Origin: Flavobacteriales bacterium
GTDB taxonomy: Bacteria; Bacteroidota; Bacteroidia; Flavobacteriales_D; Crocinitomicaceae
DNA: 7,907 nt
Assembly (NCBI GenBank): GCA_947476515.1
Contig: CANJQZ010000082.1
Location: forward strand, 1 to 7,907
Reading direction: 5' to 3'
The notes under the pieces are model-generated. The model had not been told where the DNA came from, made no database searches, and saw nothing but the letters and a program-made list of their open reading frames with translations. The position numbers and the translations under genes were made by a program. Every line of letters starts with the position of its first letter. Positions within the stretch are counted from its first letter, which is position 1. Below are positions 1 through 4,833 of the stretch, piece by piece.

Positions 1-155
1 AGTTCTGGCATGTCTTTGAAAGACCTAAACAAGGTTTCAATCGGAATGATATCATCGTCGCACATGTCTGAACTTACGATTATGTCAAAAGGTTTTCTGG
101 TTAAGGAGTAGTCATTGATAGCTTGTCCAATGGGGTCATTTAATTTTGCTGTCAT
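1..155 (-). CDS. Class I SAM-dependent methyltransferase, N-terminal fragment (3' end outside window)
   Basis: The reading frame opens with ATG at 155 and runs off the left edge, giving 51 complete codons with no stop. The peptide begins MTAKLNDPIGQAI and continues through FDIIVSSDMCDDDIIP to a segment ending FRSFKDMPE. From memory, this opening (NDPIGxAI, then IIVSSDxxxDDIIP, then LFRxxxxMP) matches the N-terminal lid region of a group of Bacteroidota class I methyltransferases, in which a glycine-rich SAM-binding loop follows shortly afterwards. That loop would lie outside the window, so neither fold nor substrate can be confirmed here. The start codon lies five bases after the stop of the upstream pRiA4b-like gene and has no clear Shine-Dalgarno sequence, so the two are probably cotranscribed. 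The gene is cut by the window, not visibly broken. Confidence 0.72.
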   Translation of the reverse strand, partial: MTAKLNDPIGQAINDYSLTRKPFDIIVSSDMCDDDIIPIETLFRSFKDMPE

Positions 156-160
156 TTTTT

Positions 161-718
161 TTAATATTCGTATTCATTATAATCATTAAGGTCATCATCT
201 CCATAACCATCATCAAATTCATCTAAACCCAACTCATCTTCATCTTCTAATTCCTCCATTCCTGTTTCTTCAAATAGCGTATCATCCATCACCTTTCGTT
301 CGTCTTCAGATGGTGCTTTTCCTATACTTAACAAAACGGTAGGTACCTCTGGAATTTGTTTGTCGTATCCAATCAATTCAATTAAAAAGATCCACATACT
401 TAAAAAATCATATACCAAGATGAACTTTTGATCAGGCTCAGTGATAAAATCTTTAATAATAGCTTGTTTCATTACCGCGGCAGGCGTATCGATGGAATCA
501 TCGTCATAAGTCATGTCCATTAAACTCAGCTCATGACCTTTATCCCATTCATCATTGGAAACATAAAAACTGGCCATCTGATCTCCTTTAAGTTCAAAGG
601 CTTTCAAAATTGCAGTATAAAATATTTCAAAATCTGCTGTGTCTGCTATGAGTATATCGCGAAAAATCTCTTCTTGCTTTTCGGAGTCTAATAATATTCT
701 AAATTTCAGTCCAGGCAT
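161..718 (-). CDS. pRiA4b ORF-3-like (IS1096 TnpR-like) protein with acidic C-terminal tail
   Basis: A 185-residue protein whose residues 4-130 resemble the plasmid pRiA4b ORF-3 / IS1096 TnpR-like domain as found in chromosomal Bacteroidota genes. The visible marks are KFRILLDS, the block MASFYVSNDEWDKGHEL (48-64), and LVYDFLSMW (101-109), which corresponds to the YDFGDxW region of classical members but lacks the GD. From about residue 136 to the end it is strongly acidic (EELEDEDE, DEFDDGYGDDD) and probably disordered. No catalytic residues are recognisable and the biochemical role of the family is unknown to me. The family name comes from plasmid and IS contexts, but nothing mobile is visible nearby. 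It follows the CCA-adding enzyme gene by 30 bases and precedes the methyltransferase by 5, so it is likely the middle gene of a small operon. The family call is fairly secure; function is unassigned. Confidence 0.8.
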   Translation of the reverse strand: MPGLKFRILLDSEKQEEIFRDILIADTADFEIFYTAILKAFELKGDQMASFYVSNDEWDKGHELSLMDMTYDDDSIDTPAAVMKQAIIKDFITEPDQKFILVYDFLSMWIFLIELIGYDKQIPEVPTVLLSIGKAPSEDERKVMDDTLFEETGMEELEDEDELGLDEFDDGYGDDDLNDYNEYEY

Positions 719-748
719 ATTGTGTTTTTTTGGCGCGTGGTAATTAAT

Positions 749-2170
749 TTAATTCTTCGGTATTTTTAATCCTAATTTAACTCCTAATATAAGCATTTCT
801 TCAACGGCCTCTTCATACGAGTTGCTAATTTTTCCATCCAAAATCGCTTCTTTTATATGACTTTTAATAATCCCAATTTCAGAACAGGGTCCTATATCAA
901 ATGTCTTCATAATTAATTCTCCACTTACAGGTGGTTGAAAATTTCGAATGCGATCTTTTTCTTCAACTTGTTTTAACTTTTCAGCAACCAATTCAAAGTT
1001 AAGTTTGTATTTACGCACCTTAAATTCATTTTTTGAAGTAATGTCTGCATTACAAAGGAGCATTAAATCATCAATATCATCTTCTGCTTCACTTAGTAAT
1101 CTTCGAATTGCAGAATCAGTCACTGTACCCTTTACCAATGAAATTGGTCTTAAATGAAGACGAACTAATTTCTGAACATACTTCATTTTACCATCCAGAG
1201 GTAATTTTAATTGCTTAAAAATTTTAGGAACCATCTTCGAACCCAATTCCTCGTGACCATGGAAGGTCCATCCAACAATTGGATCAAAGCGTTTGGTTGG
1301 TGGCTTTGCAATATCGTGTAGAATTGCAGCCCAACGCAGCCATAAATCATCAGTATGCTCAGCAATATTATCTAAGACTTCAAGGGTGTGGAGGAAATTA
1401 TCCTTATGACTTTTACCATCAATGGTTTCGATGCCCTCTAACTGCACCATTTCAGGAAAAAAAGCTGGAAGTAATTGTGTTGATCTTAATAATTTAAATC
1501 CTCTCGAAGGTTGTTTGGCTAGAATTATTTTATTTAATTCCTCCATTATTCGCTCCCGAGAAATTATTTCAATTCGGTGTGATTGTCTGAGAATAGATTC
1601 TAAACAATTAATTTCAATTTTGAAATTTAATTGCGTTGCAAAGCGAATAGCGCGCATCATTCTCAAAGGATCATCACTGAAAGTTAAATCAGGTTCAAGC
1701 GGTGTTTTTAATATCCCATTTTTCAAATCATTCATTCCTTCGAAAGGATCAACTAAATCTCCAAATCGTTCAGCATTTAAATCCAACGCTAGAGCATTTA
1801 TGGTAAAATCTCTTCTCAATTGATCGTCTTGAATGGTACCTGCACTTGTTGATGGATTTCTTGAGTCTTCTTGATAGGATTCTTTTCTGGCACCAACAAA
1901 TTCAATGTCAAGATCTTTGTATTTGAAATGTGCAGTTCCGTAATTTTTAAATACACTTATTTTTTTAATACGCATTATGGCAGCAATAGCTTGCGCAAAG
2001 CTTGGACCGTCACCGACAATTACAATATCAATATCTTTTGAATTTCTTTCCAGAAATAAATCACGAACATAGCCTCCAATAACAAAAGCTTGAATATTAT
2101 TTTCCGTTGCATATTTAGATACAACTTTGAAAACTGGGTGTTTAAGAAAATGGGCGTAATTGGATGACAT
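749..2170 (-). CDS. cca: CCA tRNA nucleotidyltransferase with HD domain
   Basis: A 473-residue class II nucleotidyltransferase that adds or repairs the 3'-terminal CCA of tRNAs in the cytoplasm. The N-terminal catalytic domain shows IGGYVRDLFL (31-40) followed by the metal-binding D46-I-D48, a further acidic strand LDIEF (87-91), and the family signature RRDFTINALALD (119-130). DDPLRMMRAIRFA (166-178) marks the nucleotide-recognising and tRNA-binding region. A C-terminal HD domain is visible in H261, H285-D286 and HGH (304-306); such domains in bacterial homologues carry phosphohydrolase activity. Length and domain order fit the HD-containing Bacteroidota form, and poly(A) polymerase of the same superfamily is the main alternative. 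No separate A-adding or CC-adding partner is visible in the window. ATG at 2170 is the natural start: a TACTTTTG box lies six bases upstream, so the mRNA may have almost no leader. The pRiA4b-like gene follows after 30 bases. Confidence 0.93.
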   Translation of the reverse strand: MSSNYAHFLKHPVFKVVSKYATENNIQAFVIGGYVRDLFLERNSKDIDIVIVGDGPSFAQAIAAIMRIKKISVFKNYGTAHFKYKDLDIEFVGARKESYQEDSRNPSTSAGTIQDDQLRRDFTINALALDLNAERFGDLVDPFEGMNDLKNGILKTPLEPDLTFSDDPLRMMRAIRFATQLNFKIEINCLESILRQSHRIEIISRERIMEELNKIILAKQPSRGFKLLRSTQLLPAFFPEMVQLEGIETIDGKSHKDNFLHTLEVLDNIAEHTDDLWLRWAAILHDIAKPPTKRFDPIVGWTFHGHEELGSKMVPKIFKQLKLPLDGKMKYVQKLVRLHLRPISLVKGTVTDSAIRRLLSEAEDDIDDLMLLCNADITSKNEFKVRKYKLNFELVAEKLKQVEEKDRIRNFQPPVSGELIMKTFDIGPCSEIGIIKSHIKEAILDGKISNSYEEAVEEMLILGVKLGLKIPKN

Positions 2171-2176
2171 GTGCTA

Positions 2177-2208
2177 CAAAAGTACAATTTCAATTGAAGT
2201 ACCCAATA
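2177..2208 (-). promoter_or_regulatory. Bacteroidota-type promoter for the CCA-adding enzyme gene
   Basis: On the minus strand, TATTG (2208-2204) is followed after 19 bases by TACTTTTG (2184-2177). This fits the Bacteroidota consensus of a TTTG-like -33 element and a TAnnTTTG -7 element; the -7 box is exact and the -33 element differs at one base. The start codon at 2170 lies only six bases beyond the box, so transcription would begin at or within a few bases of the ATG. A perfect 10-bp palindrome, TTCAATTGAA (2189-2198), sits in the spacer. No initiation site has been measured; this is a motif match. Confidence 0.62.
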
Positions 2209-2217
2209 AAGATGCTA

Positions 2218-2793
2218 TCAATCTTCGTCGTCGTCAATGAAATCATCTTCATCTTCTCTTTTGTAAGAGAAAATCTCATCGTCTAAATCGTCATCGTCAT
2301 CGAAAAACTGTTCTTTCTTTCCGCTTTTTTTATAAGCATCCATTTTAGGTTTTTTCAATCGACCTTCAGAATCGTAGTCACTCGCTTTTTTATCTTTATT
2401 TACCTTTTTTCTAGGTTCAATTTTAAGCGCATCCGTTGAGGGTGAAATATATCCGCCACCAGTAATTGGATCACTTGGAAAATCTTCGCGCGGTCTTGCT
2501 GGGCGACTATCCGTATTGGCTGGTCGTGCACCTGGACCACGAGAATCACCTCGAGCTTCAGCTTCTTTTACAGCAATTGATCTTCCACTAACAATTGAGC
2601 CATCTAAGGCATCAATAGCAGCTTTCGCTTCATTTGCATCGGGCATTTCAACAAATCCGAAACCTCTGGATTTACCTGTTTCTCTGTCAGTGGCAACATT
2701 GGCTTTAAGCACTTTTCCGTGTTGCTCGAACAATTCTTTTAATTGCTCACTGCTTACTCCAAAATCTAATTTGGCAACAAAAATACTGGTCAT
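2218..2793 (-). CDS. Single-RRM RNA-binding protein with Lys-rich and Asp-rich tail
   Basis: A 191-residue protein with one N-terminal RNA recognition motif (residues 2-78) and a long low-complexity tail. RNP2 is IFVAKL (4-9) and RNP1 is RGFGFVEM (43-50), with the two central Phe residues that usually stack on RNA bases intact. The RRM is expected to bind single-stranded RNA in the cytoplasm, as in the short RRM proteins common in Bacteroidota and Cyanobacteria. The remainder is unusual: an Arg/Pro-rich linker (about 81-103), a basic stretch (128-161, for example PRKKVNKDKK) and an acidic end (FFDDDDDLDDE, then EDEDDFIDDDED). Most bacterial single-RRM proteins I know of end soon after the RRM or carry a Gly-rich tail. 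It is transcribed from the divergent intergenic region and is the first gene before the CCA-adding enzyme, which has its own promoter match. Its RNA targets cannot be deduced. Confidence 0.88.
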   Translation of the reverse strand: MTSIFVAKLDFGVSSEQLKELFEQHGKVLKANVATDRETGKSRGFGFVEMPDANEAKAAIDALDGSIVSGRSIAVKEAEARGDSRGPGARPANTDSRPARPREDFPSDPITGGGYISPSTDALKIEPRKKVNKDKKASDYDSEGRLKKPKMDAYKKSGKKEQFFDDDDDLDDEIFSYKREDEDDFIDDDED

Positions 2794-2842
2794 AAAGAAA
2801 AAAACATTCTAATAAGTATACTACAATATGTATTAACAGCTT

Positions 2843-2876
2843 CGAAATTAGGATAAAAAAATTAAACAAATGCAAA
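2843..2876 (-). promoter_or_regulatory. Possible promoter for the RRM protein gene
   Basis: On the minus strand, TTTG (2876-2873) precedes TAATTTCG (2850-2843) by 22 bases. The second box has one mismatch to TAnnTTTG, and the spacing is two or three bases longer than usual. It would give a leader of roughly 45 bases. A closer TTTG (2870-2867) is spaced only 16 bases and fits less well. This is a weak call in a very AT-rich stretch. Confidence 0.33.
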
Positions 2877-2979
2877 GTGGTGACAAAAATTACTGATTTT
2901 ATTAATTTTTCTTTTCAATAAGTCGTTTTGGCGTGGCTATTTATTTCATTTATCATTCGCTCAATCGTCTAAATTATCT

Positions 2980-2987
2980 TATTTTTG
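2980..2987 (+). promoter_or_regulatory. TAnnTTTG -7 box directly upstream of the plus-strand operon
   Basis: TATTTTTG matches the Bacteroidota -7 consensus exactly and ends four bases before the ATG at 2992. If used, transcription would start at about the ATG, giving a leaderless mRNA. No TTTG-like -33 element is found at the right distance. A competing arrangement is TTTG (2927-2930), 20 bases, then TATCATTC (2951-2958), which has two mismatches in the second box but would leave a leader of about 30 bases. Confidence 0.38.
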
Positions 2988-2991
2988 TTCT

Positions 2992-3234
2992 ATGAGATTG
3001 GTTAAAGAAATTCCTCACACCCGTTATTTGATTCAAATTCATGAATATAATGCGAAGTATATCCTAAAAATAACATTGGATACTTATGAGCAAATTTTTA
3101 AGTTGGATCAGCGAGAATTTCACGACTTAAATCAAATAGAATTAATGTTGACAGATGATTTCTATAAGAATTGTCTGGATAGATTTTTATCAATGCGTAA
3201 CGATTTTATAAATTTTCAAAAACAAATTATATGA
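2992..3234 (+). CDS. Small protein of unknown function (80 aa)
   Basis: I do not recognise this 80-residue protein. It has no signal peptide, transmembrane helix, cysteine pair or nucleotide-binding motif. It is rich in Tyr, Phe, Ile and Lys (for example YLIQIHEYNAKYILKI) and looks like a compact cytoplasmic alpha/beta protein: two likely beta strands at 10-30 and helices over about 32-75. The case for a real gene is contextual. It begins at the only early ATG, fills the space after the divergent promoter region, and its TGA overlaps the ATG of the next gene by four bases (ATGA at 3231-3234), a classic coupling arrangement. It is therefore probably translated as the first gene of the operon with the OmpH-like lipoprotein and the DUF4924 protein. 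No function is proposed. Confidence 0.72.
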   Translation: MRLVKEIPHTRYLIQIHEYNAKYILKITLDTYEQIFKLDQREFHDLNQIELMLTDDFYKNCLDRFLSMRNDFINFQKQII

Positions 3235-3827
3235 AGCCAGTTGTTTTAATTTTAATTGCACTTTGTTTTTCTTTGTTTTCTTGTCAAGATAAACCTTTGA
3301 AAGATAAGAAAGCAAGTATACCCAAAGTTGAAAAAAGAGCTTTAGACGGACTTGTAATTGCTTATTATGTGAATGATAGTATCAAAACAAAATTTCAATA
3401 CTACAAAGAACAAGATGCTTTGGTAACTAAAAAACAAAAAGTTTTTCAAGCGGAATTACAAAGAAGAAATAAAGAATTAGAGAATTATGTTCAACGAAAC
3501 GATGAGAAAGCAAGAAGTGGACTTTTATCACAAAATGAAATTGCACAAATTCAGCAGAAAGCCCAGCAAATGGAACAATCACTTATGCAATATCAGCAAG
3601 TACAAGGCGCTAAGATTGAAGAGGAAACCATGACGAAATTAGAGGCGATCAGCAAGAAAATTGAAGTTTTAGGGAAGCAATATTGTGAGAAACATAATAT
3701 TGACATTCTTTTAATTCACGGTGATGGAGGTCAATTAAATTACATTAATTCGTCTATGGATATTACTGAAGAATTCATTATTTTCTTAAATGAGAATCAA
3801 AGTAAAATTGAAAAGGATTTAAATTAA
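3231..3827 (+). CDS. OmpH/Skp-like coiled-coil predicted lipoprotein
   Basis: A 198-residue exported protein. Residues 1-17 form a lipoprotein signal peptide ending in the lipobox LFSC, with Cys18 as the predicted lipidated residue and Gln at the next position. The mature part opens with a hydrophilic linker, then a short hydrophobic strand (LVIAYYVNDS, 41-50) such as begins OmpH/Skp proteins. A long, Gln/Lys/Glu-rich coiled coil follows (about 55-150), and the end carries IDILLIHGDGGQLNYINSSMDIT-type strands that resemble the OmpH C-terminal body. Skp proteins are periplasmic trimeric chaperones for outer-membrane proteins; a similar holdase role in the envelope is inference. Membrane anchoring differs from the classical soluble Skp. 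Translation is probably coupled to the upstream small gene by the four-base overlap, and the DUF4924 gene follows after three bases. The OmpH assignment rests on architecture and motif resemblance, not on alignment. Confidence 0.75.
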   Translation: MKPVVLILIALCFSLFSCQDKPLKDKKASIPKVEKRALDGLVIAYYVNDSIKTKFQYYKEQDALVTKKQKVFQAELQRRNKELENYVQRNDEKARSGLLSQNEIAQIQQKAQQMEQSLMQYQQVQGAKIEEETMTKLEAISKKIEVLGKQYCEKHNIDILLIHGDGGQLNYINSSMDITEEFIIFLNENQSKIEKDLN

Positions 3828-3830
3828 GTT

Positions 3831-4382
3831 ATGTTAATAGCCCAAAAGAAGAAATCCGAAAATATAGCGGAATATATTTTATACATGTACAATGTGGAAG
3901 ATATCCTAAGGATGTTTCTCTTTAACATTCCTGAAATGATGGAAAAATATGTAAAACCACAGTTACCAGACATTTCCTTTATAAAGCAATATGAAACTTG
4001 GTATGATGGCATTGCTTACGAGCTTCAGCAAACTGGAAAAGAGAAAAAAGGTCATATAAGTGAACTTCAAGAAGCTACGATGGAATTGGTTTATTTGCAT
4101 CAAACGCTGCTCGCTGTGGTCAATGATGAGAAATATAAAAAGTTATCAGAAGCTACCGCAATGTATCTAGAGGAATTTAGAAAAAAAGCAGAAATGATGA
4201 CCAATCACGAGGTGGAAATTATTCTTCATGCCATGAATATGAAACTTCAACTTAAAATAAGAGGCAAGGAAATTTCACAAGAAACAGAAGAGGCCTTCGA
4301 TTGCATGCGGATTCAATTGGCTTATTTATCTAGAGAATTTCACAGGATGAAATCTGGAAATTGGCAATTTAGTGAGAATTAG
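3831..4382 (+). CDS. DUF4924 family protein
   Basis: A 183-residue, mostly helical, soluble protein. Its opening, MLIAQKKKSENIAEYILYMYN, followed by a predicted helix around VEDILRMF, is what I remember as the signature of the DUF4924 family, which is widespread in Bacteroidota and has no established function. There is no signal peptide, membrane segment or recognisable active site. Conserved-looking blocks include WYDGIAYELQQTGKEKKGH (57-75), LVYLHQTLL (87-95) and AYLSREFHRMKSGNW (164-178). The start lies three bases after the stop of the OmpH-like gene, so it ends the plus-strand operon. Its last 14 bases overlap the convergent HsdR-N-like gene. The adjacency to an envelope chaperone-like gene might hint at a linked role, but I cannot support that further. 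Confidence 0.85.
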   Translation: MLIAQKKKSENIAEYILYMYNVEDILRMFLFNIPEMMEKYVKPQLPDISFIKQYETWYDGIAYELQQTGKEKKGHISELQEATMELVYLHQTLLAVVNDEKYKKLSEATAMYLEEFRKKAEMMTNHEVEIILHAMNMKLQLKIRGKEISQETEEAFDCMRIQLAYLSREFHRMKSGNWQFSEN

Positions 4383-4833
4383 AAGTGTAAAAAGGAATTG
4401 CTTCTAATCCATTCTTAACTTCTAAATTTATGGATGGATCAATCACTTCAATCTGCAAGCCATTCGTTAATATAATCTTTTCAGATTGCACTATTTTTTG
4501 ATAAGCAGCTACTTGATGTAGTGTATTGCTGTTAATTGGGACTGTGGTCCTCTTACATTCTATTAAGAGCATTGGTTTTAATGCACTATTGTATGCAATA
4601 ATATCCCATCTTTTTATAAGTCCATTGTAACGAATAGACTTCTCTACCACCACCATCGAAAGCGGAAAATTTCTCTCTTGAATTAGGAAATGTACCACAT
4701 GTTGTCGCACCCATTCTTCAGGAGTCAATACAATGCGTTTTTTTCTAATGATACATTGTACATAAATGATATCGTCCTGCTGAAACAATTCAAGTTTTGA
4801 TTTCGGGAAATTTAGAGGGACAATACTTCCCAT
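4369..4833 (-). CDS. Small HsdR N-terminal-like protein, PD-(D/E)XK nuclease fold
   Basis: A 154-residue protein resembling the stand-alone HsdR_N_2 type proteins of Bacteroidota. Residues 38-53 (TPEEWVRQHVVHFLIQ) are the typical N-terminal helix of this family. The predicted nuclease core is Glu64 (VVEKSI), Asp77 in KRWDIIAY and Glu92-Cys93-Lys94 in LIECKR, followed by a helix with HQVAAYQ (106-112), giving the D-(x)n-ExK pattern plus the motif-IV-like Gln. No helicase domain is present, and no HsdM or HsdS gene accompanies it, so it is not part of a visible restriction system. Its ATG abuts the alanine dehydrogenase stop with no gap (TAAATG), so it is translated from the same operon. A role in DNA repair or RNA/DNA cleavage is possible but unproven. 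It overlaps the DUF4924 gene tail to tail by 14 bases. Confidence 0.82.
   Translation of the reverse strand: MGSIVPLNFPKSKLELFQQDDIIYVQCIIRKKRIVLTPEEWVRQHVVHFLIQERNFPLSMVVVEKSIRYNGLIKRWDIIAYNSALKPMLLIECKRTTVPINSNTLHQVAAYQKIVQSEKIILTNGLQIEVIDPSINLEVKNGLEAIPFYTSNSH
4378..4408. repeat. Inverted repeat at the convergent gene junction
   Basis: ATTAGAAG (4378-4385) and CTTCTAAT (4401-4408) form a perfect 8-bp stem, extendable by two wobble pairs, around a loop of 15 bases or fewer. It overlaps the stop codon of the DUF4924 gene and the last codons of the opposing HsdR-N-like gene. The location suits a bidirectional terminator, but the stem is AT-rich and no run of T follows on either strand, so termination is uncertain. 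Confidence 0.3.

Larger units (their letters stand above)
2794..2991. other. Divergent intergenic region (198 bases)
   Basis: This is the longest non-coding stretch. It separates the minus-strand RRM gene from the plus-strand operon and is strongly AT-rich with several A and T runs. It holds the weak promoter candidates listed separately. I see no tRNA, clear hairpin, riboswitch-like element or open reading frame of note in it. Confidence 0.8.

Noticed and set aside
161..718. A mobile element, because the family name refers to IS1096 TnpR and plasmid pRiA4b
   Set aside because: The protein has no recombinase catalytic motif, no terminal inverted or direct repeats flank it, and such genes are common on Bacteroidota chromosomes.
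1422..1823. A 133-codon plus-strand reading frame
   Set aside because: It lies antisense within the CCA-adding enzyme gene, encodes low-quality sequence with no recognisable motif, and is a shadow of the real frame.
2516..2812. A 98-codon plus-strand reading frame opposite the RRM gene
   Set aside because: It is antisense to the well-supported RRM domain and its Ser/Ala/Pro-rich product mirrors codon use of the opposite strand.
2794..2991. A riboswitch or small RNA in the divergent intergenic region
   Set aside because: I could find no strong hairpin or conserved RNA motif; the region is simple AT-rich sequence with weak promoter matches.
3824..4012. A 62-codon minus-strand reading frame opposite the DUF4924 gene
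   Set aside because: It is antisense to a well-supported gene and has no motif or context support.
4369..4833. A type I restriction-modification system
   Set aside because: Only an HsdR N-terminal-like domain is present. There is no helicase, methyltransferase or specificity subunit, and the gene is part of a metabolic/tRNA operon.
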